Shown: positions 1 to 7,501 of the stretch, one piece after another
How positions within the stretch are numbered: the stretch's first letter is position 1
How the letters are laid out: each line of letters starts with the position of its first letter
Source: Candidatus Aerophobota bacterium
GTDB taxonomy: Bacteria > Aerophobota > Aerophobia > Aerophobales > B47-G16
NCBI GenBank assembly: GCA_003648815.1
Contig: QMPZ01000011.1
Coordinates: 1 to 20,620, forward strand
DNA length: 20,620 bases
Direction: 5' to 3'
The notes under the pieces: generated by a model
Told to the model about the DNA's origin: nothing
What the model saw: the letters and a program-made list of their open reading frames with translations, nothing else
The model's database searches: none
Translations under genes and position numbers: made by a program

Positions 1-317
1 CTTCTTCCCCAAGAGTTATCTGGATGGGGGTAGGCGAGGGAAAAGATGTGCTTATGAATTTAGCAACCCGGATAGAGGAGGAGCTGGTAAGATGTGGATT
101 TGGAAGGGATAAGAGGTGGATACCTCATCTGACGATGGGAAGGGTAAGGTCTTTAGAGGAAAGGGAAAAGCTGGCAAGCCTTATTCAGAGGGAAAGGGAT
201 GCTGAGGCGGGAAAAGTGAGGGTGGGAAAAGTTAGCATCTTCAAGAGCCGCCTCACCCCTAAGGGACCTGTTTACACTGTCCTTAAACATATTTTACTGA
301 AGGGAGGCCAGGGATGA
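1..317 (+). CDS. thpR: RNA 2',3'-cyclic phosphodiesterase, 3' part only
   Basis: This is the C-terminal part of a 2H-family phosphoesterase (ThpR/LigT); the start lies left of the window. The open frame runs in from base 3 (reading ...PRVIWMGV), so the ATG at 24 is an internal methionine. The second H-x-T signature of the 2H family is visible as HLTMGR (His codon at 126-128), followed by the usual basic C-terminal strand region ending in a Tyr-Thr-Val-Leu segment. Family members hydrolyse 2',3'-cyclic phosphate ends on RNA. The stop overlaps the recA start (ATGA at 314-317), and thpR beside recA is a familiar bacterial order, often with cinA upstream, which would be outside this window. The first H-x-T motif cannot be checked here. 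Confidence 0.88.
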   Translation, partial: SSPRVIWMGVGEGKDVLMNLATRIEEELVRCGFGRDKRWIPHLTMGRVRSLEEREKLASLIQRERDAEAGKVRVGKVSIFKSRLTPKGPVYTVLKHILLKGGQG

Positions 318-1342
318 AGGAAGAGAAGATGAAAGCCCTGGAGGTAGCCAGACATCAGATAGAGCATCGCTTCGGAAAGGGTTCCCTCATGCGCTTAGGG
401 GAAAGGGTTTCCCGGATGGACGTGGAGGTAATCCCTACAGGAAGCATTGCCTTAGATGCCGCTCTGGGAGTAGGAGGGGTTCCCCGGGGAAGAGTGGTGG
501 AAATATTTGGTCCCGAGGGTTCTGGAAAGACCACCTTAGCCTTACATATAGCCAGTGAAGCTCAAAAGAAAGGAGGTGTGGTGGCCTTTATCGATGCTGA
601 GCATGCTTTAGATCCCACCTATGCCAAGAAGTTAGGAGTGGACATAGATAATCTTCTCATTTCTCAGCCGGACTCAGGGGAACAAGCCCTTGAGATAGCG
701 GAGGTTCTGGTGCGCAGTGGTGCGGTAGACTTAATCATCGTCGATTCAGTAGCTGCTCTGGTTCCTCAGGCTGAATTAGAAGGGGAGATGGGGGATGCTC
801 ATGTAGGGCTCCAGGCCAGGCTTATGTCTCAGGCTTTGCGTAAGCTGACAGCGGCTATAAGCAATTCCAAGACCTGCACCATCTTCATCAACCAGCTGAG
901 GATGAAGATAGGGGTCATGTTCGGCAGTCCCGAGACAACCCCTGGTGGTAGGGCCCTCAAGTTCTATGCCTCCATAAGGTTGGATATTCGCAGGAAGGCC
1001 TCTCTGACCAGGGGAAATGAGCAAATAGGTAGCAGGACCGGAGTGACCGTGGTCAAGAACAAGCTTGCTCCTCCTTTCCGCAAGGCCGAATTCGATATCA
1101 TCTTTGGAGAGGGAATCTCCCAGGAAGGAGAGCTACTGGATATGGGGACGAGCTTGGGAATCATCGAGAAATCAGGTAGCTGGTACGCATATGGGGATGT
1201 TCAGTTGGGTCAGGGAAAGGAAAATGCTCGCCAGTTCCTCAGGGACGAGAAAAACCGTGCTCTTAAAGAGGAGCTAAGAAGAAGGATAAGGGAGAAGTTG
1301 GGCTTAGAAAAGAAAAAGGAAGTGCTCGAGAAAGCCAAATAG
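314..1342 (+). CDS. recA: Recombinase RecA
   Basis: RecA forms ATP-dependent filaments on single-stranded DNA, carries out homologous strand exchange and, in bacteria with an SOS system, activates LexA cleavage. At 342 residues it is of normal length. Walker A is GPEGSGKT (residues 66-73, with Gly where Ser is common), Walker B is LIIVDS, and the NQLRMKIGVMFG segment leads into the L2 loop, where PETTPGG replaces the common PETTTGG. The start overlaps the thpR stop (ATGA), so it is co-transcribed and translationally coupled. The sequence directly upstream is coding, and I see no separate promoter or SOS box. The C-terminal tail (about 25 residues) is rich in Lys and Arg, unlike the acidic tail of the E. 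coli protein. The identification is secure. Confidence 0.98.
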   Translation: MKEEKMKALEVARHQIEHRFGKGSLMRLGERVSRMDVEVIPTGSIALDAALGVGGVPRGRVVEIFGPEGSGKTTLALHIASEAQKKGGVVAFIDAEHALDPTYAKKLGVDIDNLLISQPDSGEQALEIAEVLVRSGAVDLIIVDSVAALVPQAELEGEMGDAHVGLQARLMSQALRKLTAAISNSKTCTIFINQLRMKIGVMFGSPETTPGGRALKFYASIRLDIRRKASLTRGNEQIGSRTGVTVVKNKLAPPFRKAEFDIIFGEGISQEGELLDMGTSLGIIEKSGSWYAYGDVQLGQGKENARQFLRDEKNRALKEELRRRIREKLGLEKKKEVLEKAK

Positions 1343-1353
1343 GGAATCCAAAG

Positions 1354-2532
1354 TTGGAAGTTAAGAGGATGGCTAAGATCATAAAAGTGGTGGTGTTTTT
1401 CACATTCTTTTTTAGCTTATCTACTTGCCTTGCACAAGCTTCGCCAGATTATGCAATTGAAAAGATATCCTTCCAATCCCAACCTGATTACACCCAGATC
1501 TTTCTGGATGTTCCGAGGGAGACTGGATACATAGTTAAGGAGCTGTCCAATCCGCCTCGCCTACTAATTAACCTTTACCCAGCCAAGCTTTTTCTTTCCC
1601 AGCGAGAGATCAAGATAGAAGATCAATTTGTCCAGCGAATTCGTCTGAGTCAGGACAGTGACCATGTGGTAAAGATAGTCCTGGACTTATCCAATCCGGA
1701 ATATTCCTGGGCTGTCTTTCCCTCAGAGGATTCTTCTCAGATCATCGTTGAAGTGAGGAGTCCTGAGAAGGATGTGGTCAGAAGACTCTTAAGAGGGCAG
1801 GAGGAAGCATTTACGTTCTCTTTCTCACCGGAGAAAGCTTCTCGGGTAAAGGGAAAAATTCGCAGGATAGTCTTAGATCCCGGGCATGGAGGAAAGGATC
1901 CCGGAGCCATCGGTCCTACAGGGCTTAAGGAAAAAGAGGTCACCTTAGCCATAGCTAAGGAGCTGGCGAGGCTGCTAAGAAGGGAGGGATTGGAGGTCTA
2001 TTTAACTCGAGAGGATGATCGTTTTATCCCCCTGGATCGAAGAGCGGAGATAGCCAATCAGTTGAAGGGAGATATATTCCTGAGCATCCATGCCAATGCC
2101 GGTTTCAGTAGAAAAGCCGGCGGAATAGAGACCTTCTTTAACTCCAGGTACAGCTACGGGAAGGGAGCAGAGGAGGTAGCTGCCAGGGAAAATGCTGCTT
2201 TCGGGTCCACTGCTACTTTTAAGGAGGTCAGGGCTATAGTCTGGGACCTAATTCAGGACCAGTATCGAGCCGAGTCCAATGAGCTATCTCATTCAATTCA
2301 GAGATATCTTGTTCAAGCGACAAACTTAGAAGATAGGGGAGTTAAATCTGCCAGGTTTTATGTTCTCAGAGGAGCAGCTATGCCGGCGGCTTTAGTGGAG
2401 GTGGGATTTATCTCAAACCCCTGGGAGGAAAGACTTCTCAAAAGGGACAGCTTCAGGAAAAAGGTTGCCTTAGGAATTTTCAGAGGGCTTATGGATTACA
2501 TCCGGGAATATCAGGAAAGAGTGAGCGGGTAA
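1354..2532 (+). CDS. N-acetylmuramoyl-L-alanine amidase (AMIN + Amidase_3)
   Basis: This is a secreted zinc amidase that cuts the bond between N-acetylmuramic acid and L-alanine in peptidoglycan, as in daughter-cell separation and wall turnover. A hydrophobic signal peptide (about residues 8-28, likely cleaved after ...LAQA) is followed by an AMIN domain (about 32-135) that usually targets the enzyme to the wall, a linker, and an Amidase_3 domain (about 168-388). The expected zinc ligands and catalytic residues are present: His178 in DPGHGG, Glu193 in KEKE, His246 in SIHAN and Glu349 in VEVGF. I chose TTG at 1354 because AGGGA lies 8 bases upstream; ATG at 1369 would shorten the protein by five residues but has its purine stretch directly against the codon. 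It lies 11 bp after recA and 4 bp before the GerMN gene. Confidence 0.93.
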   Translation: MEVKRMAKIIKVVVFFTFFFSLSTCLAQASPDYAIEKISFQSQPDYTQIFLDVPRETGYIVKELSNPPRLLINLYPAKLFLSQREIKIEDQFVQRIRLSQDSDHVVKIVLDLSNPEYSWAVFPSEDSSQIIVEVRSPEKDVVRRLLRGQEEAFTFSFSPEKASRVKGKIRRIVLDPGHGGKDPGAIGPTGLKEKEVTLAIAKELARLLRREGLEVYLTREDDRFIPLDRRAEIANQLKGDIFLSIHANAGFSRKAGGIETFFNSRYSYGKGAEEVAARENAAFGSTATFKEVRAIVWDLIQDQYRAESNELSHSIQRYLVQATNLEDRGVKSARFYVLRGAAMPAALVEVGFISNPWEERLLKRDSFRKKVALGIFRGLMDYIREYQERVSG

Positions 2533-2536
2533 AAAG

Positions 2537-3109
2537 ATGAAAAGGCACCTGTTAATCTATATAGTGGTGGGTGTGGTTTTTTTTATAGCGGGGATAGTTT
2601 TTGCTCCCGCTCTTCGAGAAAAGGGATATCAAATTAAGGAGTGGGTTACCAGACCTTCTCCTCCACCACCCTCAACGAAGACGGTCATACTTTATTTTTC
2701 CCTTCCGGGCGAGGAGTATCTTTTTCCCGAGGAAAGAGAAATTATCGCCTCTTCGGATCCGACTTCGGAGGCGAGGACTATCCTTGAGGAGCTCATCAAG
2801 GGGCCGAATAGTTCCTCTCTTTCTCCCACCATCCCTCCCGGGACGAAGGTAAGGGCAGTCTACATAAAAGATGGATGTATTTATGTGGATTTTTCCTCCG
2901 CCTTAGCAGAAGATCACCCCGGGGGATCTACCGGGGAGTTGATCACCGTTTATTCCATAGTTGATACCCTCCTGACCAATTTCCCCTCTCAGTCTAAGGT
3001 GCAGATTCTAATTCAGGGAAAGCCGAGGGAGACTTTATCCGGGCACATTGACATAAGGAAACCCTTAAGTAAAAATACGGATATCATAAGGCTCAGCCCA
3101 GGAATTTAA
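2537..3109 (+). CDS. Membrane-anchored GerMN-domain protein
   Basis: This 190-residue protein has an N-terminal membrane segment (about residues 4-26), a proline-rich stretch (about 40-47, PSPPPPS) and a single GerMN domain (about 50-180). The family pattern is visible: ILEELIKGP, the VDFSSAL strand, ELITVYSIVDTLL, then a VQILI strand and GHIDI near the end. GerMN domains occur in spore-germination protein GerM and in extracytoplasmic lipoproteins of non-sporulating bacteria. They are thought to bind cell-wall components, but no precise activity is established. The start is 4 bp after the amidase stop, so the pair is probably made together and acts on the wall, in line with murI downstream. 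There is no lipobox, so it appears to be a signal-anchored protein. The domain alone does not imply sporulation. Confidence 0.85.
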   Translation: MKRHLLIYIVVGVVFFIAGIVFAPALREKGYQIKEWVTRPSPPPPSTKTVILYFSLPGEEYLFPEEREIIASSDPTSEARTILEELIKGPNSSSLSPTIPPGTKVRAVYIKDGCIYVDFSSALAEDHPGGSTGELITVYSIVDTLLTNFPSQSKVQILIQGKPRETLSGHIDIRKPLSKNTDIIRLSPGI

Positions 3110-3156
3110 ATCTCGGATCTTCCCTGTTAGCTTCTTGTTCAGGCAAGGTTATGTTA

Positions 3157-3184
3157 GTGAAGAGTGAAGGGTGAAGAGTGAAGT
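3157..3184 (+). repeat. Four tandem GTGAAGN heptamers
   Basis: Four head-to-tail copies of a 7-mer GTGAAG(A/G/A/T) run from 3157 to 3184. Two more copies (GTGAAGG, GTGAAGA) lie at 3389-3402, on the far side of repeat R1. The 14-mer GTGAAGGGTGAAGA is therefore present identically at 3164-3177 and at 3389-3402. This may be a short tandem array interrupted by insertion of R1, or a target duplication; the heptamer periodicity makes the two hard to separate. It is noncoding, between the GerMN gene and murI. Confidence 0.8.
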
Positions 3185-3388
3185 GGTTGATTATGTCTTC
3201 CGGTGAGGCGGTGTCATTCCGCAAGGAATGGTCGAAGACATTTCAACCACCGCAAGGTAGGGGGGAGCAGGCCCAACTTGCCCGAGCGAAGCGAGGGTCG
3301 GCTTTGCCGATCGGGCCGTTGAGGGGGGAAAGATTTCCCCCCTCAAGTATCCTAAAGGAATGGTCGAAGACATTTTAACCACCATGAG
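3178..3388 (+). repeat. Composite palindromic repeat R1
   Basis: This is the largest member of the window's repeat family. From the left: an imperfect inverted repeat with arms 3183-3200 (GTGGTTGATTATGTCTTC) and 3234-3250 (GAAGACATTTCAACCAC), enclosing the hairpin CATTCC-gcaa-GGAATG (3215-3230); a GGGGGAGCAG block at 3261-3270; a GC-rich nested hairpin (GGCCC 3270-3274 with GGGCC 3313-3317, CCCGA 3281-3285 with TCGGG 3311-3315, TCGGC 3298-3302 with GCCGA 3306-3310); and a perfect 13-bp stem TTGAGGGGGGAAA (3319-3331) with TTTCCCCCCTCAA (3334-3346). A direct repeat of about 36 nt (3223-3258 and 3355-3390, four mismatches) begins AAGGAATGGTCGAAGACATTT. No T-run follows the strong hairpin, so it is not a classical terminator. 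Together with the heptamers it accounts for most of the 312-bp gap before murI. Confidence 0.85.
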
Positions 3389-3421
3389 GTGAAGGGTGAA
3401 GATTTAAAATAGCGAAAGGGG

Positions 3422-4231
3422 ATGAAGTTGAGAGATAGAGGAATTGGTGTTTTTGATTCAGGAGTAGGAGGACTTACCGTCGTTCGGGAGATAATGAGGC
3501 TTCTTCCCGAGGAAAGGATAGTTTACTTAGGGGATACGGCGCGCCTTCCCTACGGTAGCAAGTCTCCTAAGGTAGTTGATAAGTTCTCCTCGCAGGCTCT
3601 TCGATTTCTCCTCAAGCAGGACCTTAAGCTAATCGTGATAGCTTGTAATACCGTTTCTGCTCTCAGCCTGAGGAAGCTAAGGAAAAGTTCACCTCTTCCT
3701 TTGATTGGTGTACTGGAATCCGGAGCAAAAAGGGGAGTAGAGGTGACCCGAAATGGGATAATTGGGGTAATAGGCACGAAGGCTACTATAAGGAGCCGTG
3801 CCTATCCTAAGCTTATCAGGTCCCTTGCTCCTCAGGTGAAGGTGATAAGCAGGAGTTGTCCCCTGTTGGTTCCCTTAGTGGAGGAAGGATGGTCAAAGAG
3901 CAAGATTACCTACCAGGTAGCCTCCATTTACCTTAAACCATTGCTGAGGCAGGACATAGATACTTTAATCCTGGGATGTACTCACTATCCTCTTTTAAAG
4001 GGGATATTCCAGGACATCGTAGGAGAAAAGGTGGTCCTGGTGGACTCGGCTCAGGAAGTAGCCAAGAAGGTAAAGGAGCTTTTAAGGAGGAGAAACATAA
4101 GAAAAAGGGGAGGTTCTCCTGAACATACTTTCTATATCAGCGATATCTCAAGAAGGTTTGTTCATATGGGAAGACAAATCTTAGGCAGGGAACTGAACAA
4201 CCTTCGAGAGGTGAATTTAGAGGAGTGGTAG
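3422..4231 (+). CDS. murI: Glutamate racemase
   Basis: MurI interconverts L- and D-glutamate in the cytoplasm to supply D-Glu for peptidoglycan stem peptides. At 269 residues it is of normal length. The N-terminal GVFDSGVGGLTV signature (Asp12) is present, as are both catalytic cysteines: Cys75 in IACNT and Cys186 in LGCTHYPL. A strong purine stretch, AAAGGGG at 3415-3421, touches the ATG at 3422 but lies six bases before an in-frame TTG at 3428, so translation may really begin two codons later. The gene follows the R1 repeat and precedes a new promoter, so it is either the end of the recA-amidase-GerMN unit or is transcribed alone. A role in wall synthesis fits those neighbours. Confidence 0.96.
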   Translation: MKLRDRGIGVFDSGVGGLTVVREIMRLLPEERIVYLGDTARLPYGSKSPKVVDKFSSQALRFLLKQDLKLIVIACNTVSALSLRKLRKSSPLPLIGVLESGAKRGVEVTRNGIIGVIGTKATIRSRAYPKLIRSLAPQVKVISRSCPLLVPLVEEGWSKSKITYQVASIYLKPLLRQDIDTLILGCTHYPLLKGIFQDIVGEKVVLVDSAQEVAKKVKELLRRRNIRKRGGSPEHTFYISDISRRFVHMGRQILGRELNNLREVNLEEW

Positions 4232-4242
4232 ATTTCATTTAA

Positions 4243-4272
4243 TTGACAGATTGCTAAAAATCTATATATAAT
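4243..4272 (+). promoter_or_regulatory. Sigma70-type promoter for pdaD-speB-holA
   Basis: A consensus -35 hexamer TTGACA (4243-4248) is followed, after an 18-bp spacer, by TATAAT (4267-4272). It lies 12 bp after the murI stop and about 130 bp before pdaD. The predicted transcript starts near 4280 and its leader contains repeat R2. An alternative -10 reading (TATATA at 4263) would give only 14 bp of spacing and is less likely. Confidence 0.7.
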
Positions 4273-4344
4273 AAAGCCAAAATTGACCGCAGGAAAGTGG
4301 ATATTTTTTGGACTATGAGGTTGTTACGAGCAAGAGTTAATTTT

Positions 4345-4388
4345 GTCATTCGGACCGTTGAGGGAAAATCTTTCCTCAAATATCCTGT
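4345..4388 (+). repeat. Degenerate palindromic repeat R2 in the pdaD leader
   Basis: This is a short, decayed relative of R1. GTCATTCGG (4345-4353) matches the start of the CATTCC module, and CCGTTGAGGG...CTCAAATATCCT matches CCGTTGAGGG...CTCAAGTATCCT in R1. The inner GGGGGG/CCCCCC tract has shrunk. The remaining hairpin pairs TTGAGGGAAA (4358-4367) with TTTCCTCAA (4371-4379), with one bulged G. It sits between the predicted promoter and the pdaD ribosome binding site, so it would be in the mRNA leader. Confidence 0.65.
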
Positions 4389-4405
4389 GAAGAAGGGGGA
4401 AGAAG

Positions 4406-4948
4406 ATGCTTCCTACAAAGATGTTTTTGACCAGAGGGGTAGGAAGACATAAAGAGAAACTTGCTTCCTTTGAGGACGCCTTGAGAGATGCCGGATTGGC
4501 TGAATATAATCTGGTCAATGTGTCCAGTATTTATCCTCCGGGATGTAAGCTAATTCGGCGGGAGGAGGGAAAGAAACTTCTTTCCCCGGGACAGATAGTT
4601 TATTGTGTAATGGCCAAAAACGCCACTAATGAGCCTCACCGTTTAATCTCCGCCTCCATAGGGCTTGCCATACCCAGAAGAAAGGACCATTATGGGTACC
4701 TGTCCGAGCATGCAGGTTTTGGAGAAGAAGAGGAAAAGGCAGGTGAATACGCAGAGGACCTGGCCGCCTCTATGTTAGCTACCATTTTGGGGGTTAAGTT
4801 CAATCCGGATAGCAGTTACGATGAAAAAAAGGAAATATGGAAGATAAGCGGAGAGATTGTGAAAACTACGAACATCGCCCAATCAGCCCTCGGGGATAAA
4901 AATGGTCTGTGGACTACGGTAATCGCAGCGGCTGTGTTTATAGAGTAG
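4406..4948 (+). CDS. pdaD: Pyruvoyl-dependent arginine decarboxylase
   Basis: The enzyme decarboxylates L-arginine to agmatine using a covalently bound pyruvoyl group instead of pyridoxal phosphate. The 180-residue proenzyme shows the family's self-processing site NVSSIYPPG: cleavage between Ser40 and Ser41 would convert Ser41 to pyruvoyl and leave a small beta and a larger alpha subunit. Other family segments visible are the SASIGLAIP strand, GYLSEHAGFGE, and the C-terminal WTTVIAAAVF strand. AAGGGGGA at 4393-4400 is a good ribosome binding site for the ATG at 4406. The next gene encodes an agmatinase, so the pair gives a two-step route to putrescine. This family is best known from archaea (the Methanocaldococcus type) and occurs in scattered bacterial lineages. 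Confidence 0.95.
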   Translation: MLPTKMFLTRGVGRHKEKLASFEDALRDAGLAEYNLVNVSSIYPPGCKLIRREEGKKLLSPGQIVYCVMAKNATNEPHRLISASIGLAIPRRKDHYGYLSEHAGFGEEEEKAGEYAEDLAASMLATILGVKFNPDSSYDEKKEIWKISGEIVKTTNIAQSALGDKNGLWTTVIAAAVFIE

Positions 4949-4985
4949 AGCAAGGAGAAATCGTTTCGGCAGAGAGCGGAGGAAA

Positions 4986-5870
4986 ATGAAGAAGGCTTGT
5001 AATTTTGGGGACTTACCTCCAGAGTTCTCCAGAGAGGGAAGCTCTAAGGTGGAGATTATCCCCGTTCCTTATGAAGCTACCGTAACCTATAGAGGTGGCA
5101 CGGGTAAAGGTCCAGGGGCAATCATCGAGGCCTCCCGCTATCTGGAACTTTATGACGAGGAGCTTGATGAACAGCCTTATAAAATAGGGATATACACAGC
5201 ATCGGAGATGAAAGATCTTCCCCAGGAACCAGAAGCGGCGATAGATAAGATTTATCATCGTATCAAGCACAGCCTCTCCTCAGATAAGTTCCTCATCATC
5301 CTTGGCGGAGAACACAGCATCACCGTGGGAGCGGTAAGAGCCTTTGCAGAAAGATATCCTGCTCTGTCCGTATTGCAGCTGGATGCCCATGCTGATCTGA
5401 GGAATTCCTACGAGGGCTCCCCTTATAACCATGCTTGCGTGATGCGAAGGGTAGGGGAATGCTGCTCTTTTGTTGCCCTGGGAGTTCGCAGCCTAAGCAA
5501 AGAGGAGGCCGATTATATCCAGGATAAATCCCTTAAAGTGGTAAGCGCCTGGGATCTTATGAGGGGTAAAGATTGGAAAAAGATCATCCTTGATTATCTA
5601 TCAGATGAGGTCTACTTAACCGTAGATCTTGACGTGCTTGATCCCTCCATTATGCCGGCGGTAGGGACTCCTGAGCCAGGGGGATTGGGTTGGTACGAGA
5701 TTTTAGGAGTCCTTCGTTATCTTGCCGAAAATAAGAAGGTCGTGGGGATGGATGTGGTAGAACTTTCACCTCTCGGGGAAAATATAGCCCCTGATTTTTT
5801 GACGGCAAGGCTGATTTACAAGATGATTGGATATGCAGGAAAAAGCTATGGCTGGCTGGAAAGACGATGA
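4986..5870 (+). CDS. speB: Agmatinase (ureohydrolase family)
   Basis: The predicted reaction is agmatine to putrescine plus urea, using a binuclear manganese centre. The 294-residue protein has all six expected metal ligands: His110 in GGEHS, Asp133, His135 and Asp137 in DAHADLR, and Asp214 and Asp216 in TVDLDVLDP. The choice of agmatinase over arginase or formimidoylglutamase rests on the pdaD gene 37 bp upstream, whose product is the substrate. GGAGGA at 4978-4983 is the ribosome binding site. The stop overlaps the holA start (ATGA). Substrate specificity itself is inferred, not visible. Confidence 0.93.
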   Translation: MKKACNFGDLPPEFSREGSSKVEIIPVPYEATVTYRGGTGKGPGAIIEASRYLELYDEELDEQPYKIGIYTASEMKDLPQEPEAAIDKIYHRIKHSLSSDKFLIILGGEHSITVGAVRAFAERYPALSVLQLDAHADLRNSYEGSPYNHACVMRRVGECCSFVALGVRSLSKEEADYIQDKSLKVVSAWDLMRGKDWKKIILDYLSDEVYLTVDLDVLDPSIMPAVGTPEPGGLGWYEILGVLRYLAENKKVVGMDVVELSPLGENIAPDFLTARLIYKMIGYAGKSYGWLERR

Positions 5871-6880
5871 ACTATGATGAGTTTATGAGGAAACTGAGAA
5901 AAGGGGAAATCCTTCCGGTTTACCTGTTTGAGGGTGAGGAGGATTATCTGAAAGGAGAAGCACTTAAGGCATTAAGGGCAAAGATTCTCCCTTCTGAATA
6001 TGAAGACTTCAACTACCAGGTGTTCCTCGCTCCGGACAGCTCCTCTCACGAGATCGTGGAGTCTGCGAGAACGCCATCCTTTAAGGGGGGATGGCGACTT
6101 ATAGTGGCGAAGGAAATAGATAAATTTGCCGAATACGACCGGGAAATTCTATCAAACTACTTAGCTGATCCAGTCAATGATACCTGCTTAGTCTGTACGG
6201 CGAAAAAACTTGACAAAAGAACAAAGCTTTATCATCTTTTTCTGGAAAAAGGTAGCATTGTCTCCTTTTATCCCCTGCGGGGTAACAGGAAGCTCATTTG
6301 GGCTGCACAGAGGGTGAAGAAAAGGGGGAAGAGGATCAGCCCTGAAGCGCTAATTTATTTGACAGAAAGAGTCGGAGATGATCTTTGCTATCTGGACAAT
6401 GAGATAGAAAAGCTTTGTATTTTCGTTCATCCTAAGGATCTCATAAAGAAGGAGGATGTGGAAGAGGTGATGGGAGAGGGTAGGGGAGAGGGGGTATTTG
6501 ATTTGACGGAAGCTTTCAGAAAAAAGGAGCTTTCTCGATCTCTTTCCATTCTCTTTCAGCTTCTGGAAAGAGGAGAAGATCCTCAGGGAATTTATTCCTT
6601 AATCGTGCGAGAGATAAGAATTTTACTGAGAATAAAGGGAAAAGAAGGCAGGATCTCTCCTTACCAGGCCTGTCCCATTATATTTGGCTGGAAAGACTCT
6701 TATTCGGGGTTTTACACGAACATAGCCAAGGAATACCTTCAGGCAGTCAAAAACTTCAGCCTCTCTGAGCTGATCAGCGCCTACGAGCGCCTTGTAGAGA
6801 TGGAGGCATCCATTAAGACGGGAAGGGAAAAGCCCGATATAGCCCTTGAGAACTTGATATTTGAGCTTCTTTCTGGCTAA
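5867..6880 (+). CDS. holA: DNA polymerase III delta subunit
   Basis: The delta subunit is the wrench of the clamp loader that opens the beta sliding clamp. The 337-residue protein matches the family in length and plan: an N-terminal domain beginning with PVYLFEGEEDYLK (the typical LF-GEE-xL start), a lid region with TERVGDDLCYLDNEIEKL (a recognisable delta signature, about 165-182), VFDLTEAF at about 206-213, and a helical C-terminal domain ending KPDIALENLIFELL. As usual for delta there is no working Walker A motif. The start overlaps speB (ATGA). Its 3' end overlaps the end of folE on the other strand by four bases, leaving no room for a terminator between them. Confidence 0.92.
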   Translation: MNYDEFMRKLRKGEILPVYLFEGEEDYLKGEALKALRAKILPSEYEDFNYQVFLAPDSSSHEIVESARTPSFKGGWRLIVAKEIDKFAEYDREILSNYLADPVNDTCLVCTAKKLDKRTKLYHLFLEKGSIVSFYPLRGNRKLIWAAQRVKKRGKRISPEALIYLTERVGDDLCYLDNEIEKLCIFVHPKDLIKKEDVEEVMGEGRGEGVFDLTEAFRKKELSRSLSILFQLLERGEDPQGIYSLIVREIRILLRIKGKEGRISPYQACPIIFGWKDSYSGFYTNIAKEYLQAVKNFSLSELISAYERLVEMEASIKTGREKPDIALENLIFELLSG

Positions 6881-7443
6881 GGCTCCTTCTTTTTTATAAA
6901 GCTTATCGCCTCGGCACGAGTAGCTGAATTTTCCCGGAATATACCTCTCACCACCGAGGTGACCGTCCTTACTCCAGGCTTTTTTATCCCCCTTATGGAC
7001 ATACAGAGGTGTTCGGCCTCTATCATCACCATAACCCCTCTTGGCTGGAGGGCCTCGTTTATTACGTCAGCTATCTGTGTGGTCAGTCTTTCCTGTACCT
7101 GCAGCCTTCTGCTTAAAATGTCCACCACTCGAGCGAGCTTGCTCAAGCCGGTCACCCTCCCTCCCCTGGGAATATAAGCTATATGAGCCTTTCCCAGGAA
7201 AGGTAAAAGATGATGCTCGCAGACCGAATACAGGGGAATGTCTCTTAAAAGAATTATCTCATCATGTTTTTCTCCTCTGAGGATGGTCAGTTCCTCCCGA
7301 GGGTCCTTTTCTATCCCTCCAAAGATGTCCTCACACATCCTGGCTACTCTGTCCGGAGTTTCCTTTATCCCCGGTCTGTTGGGGTTTTCTCCTATTCCTT
7401 CCAGGAATAGCCTTACCGCCATCTTGATTTTATCCTTGTCCAT
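6877..7443 (-). CDS. folE: GTP cyclohydrolase I
   Basis: FolE (type I) converts GTP to 7,8-dihydroneopterin triphosphate, the first step shared by tetrahydrofolate and queuosine (via QueD) synthesis. At 188 residues it is of normal length. The zinc ligands Cys75 and His78 (SVCEHHLLPF) and Cys147 (EHLCMSIRG) are present, as are the GRVTGLSKLARVV and QERLTTQIA segments. GGGGAG precedes the ATG by a few bases. It is transcribed toward holA and divergently from the Gfo/Idh gene; a minus-strand promoter lies at 7473-7500. queD, which uses its product, is encoded about 6.6 kb away on the other strand. Confidence 0.97.
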   Translation of the reverse strand: MDKDKIKMAVRLFLEGIGENPNRPGIKETPDRVARMCEDIFGGIEKDPREELTILRGEKHDEIILLRDIPLYSVCEHHLLPFLGKAHIAYIPRGGRVTGLSKLARVVDILSRRLQVQERLTTQIADVINEALQPRGVMVMIEAEHLCMSIRGIKKPGVRTVTSVVRGIFRENSATRAEAISFIKKKEP

Positions 7444-7472
7444 TTGCTCCCCTGTTTATAAGTTTTTTTCCT

Positions 7473-7500
7473 ATCTTAATACATCCTTTAGCGATGTCAA
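7473..7500 (-). promoter_or_regulatory. Candidate folE promoter
   Basis: On the minus strand TTGACA (7500 to 7495) is followed after 16 bp by TAAGAT (7478 to 7473). The -35 is perfect and the -10 matches consensus at four of six positions. It is about 30 bp upstream of the folE start and back to back with the plus-strand promoter at 7502. Confidence 0.5.
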
Positions 7501-7501
7501 T

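Noticed and set aside
3319..3346. Rho-independent terminator from the 13-bp R1 stem
   Set aside because: The hairpin is very strong, but no T-run follows on either strand.
3178..3385. Open frames on both strands covering the GerMN-murI gap
   Set aside because: They follow the R1 repeat exactly and share residues only because of its repeated segments (for example KEWSKTF twice). There is no domain and no good start site.
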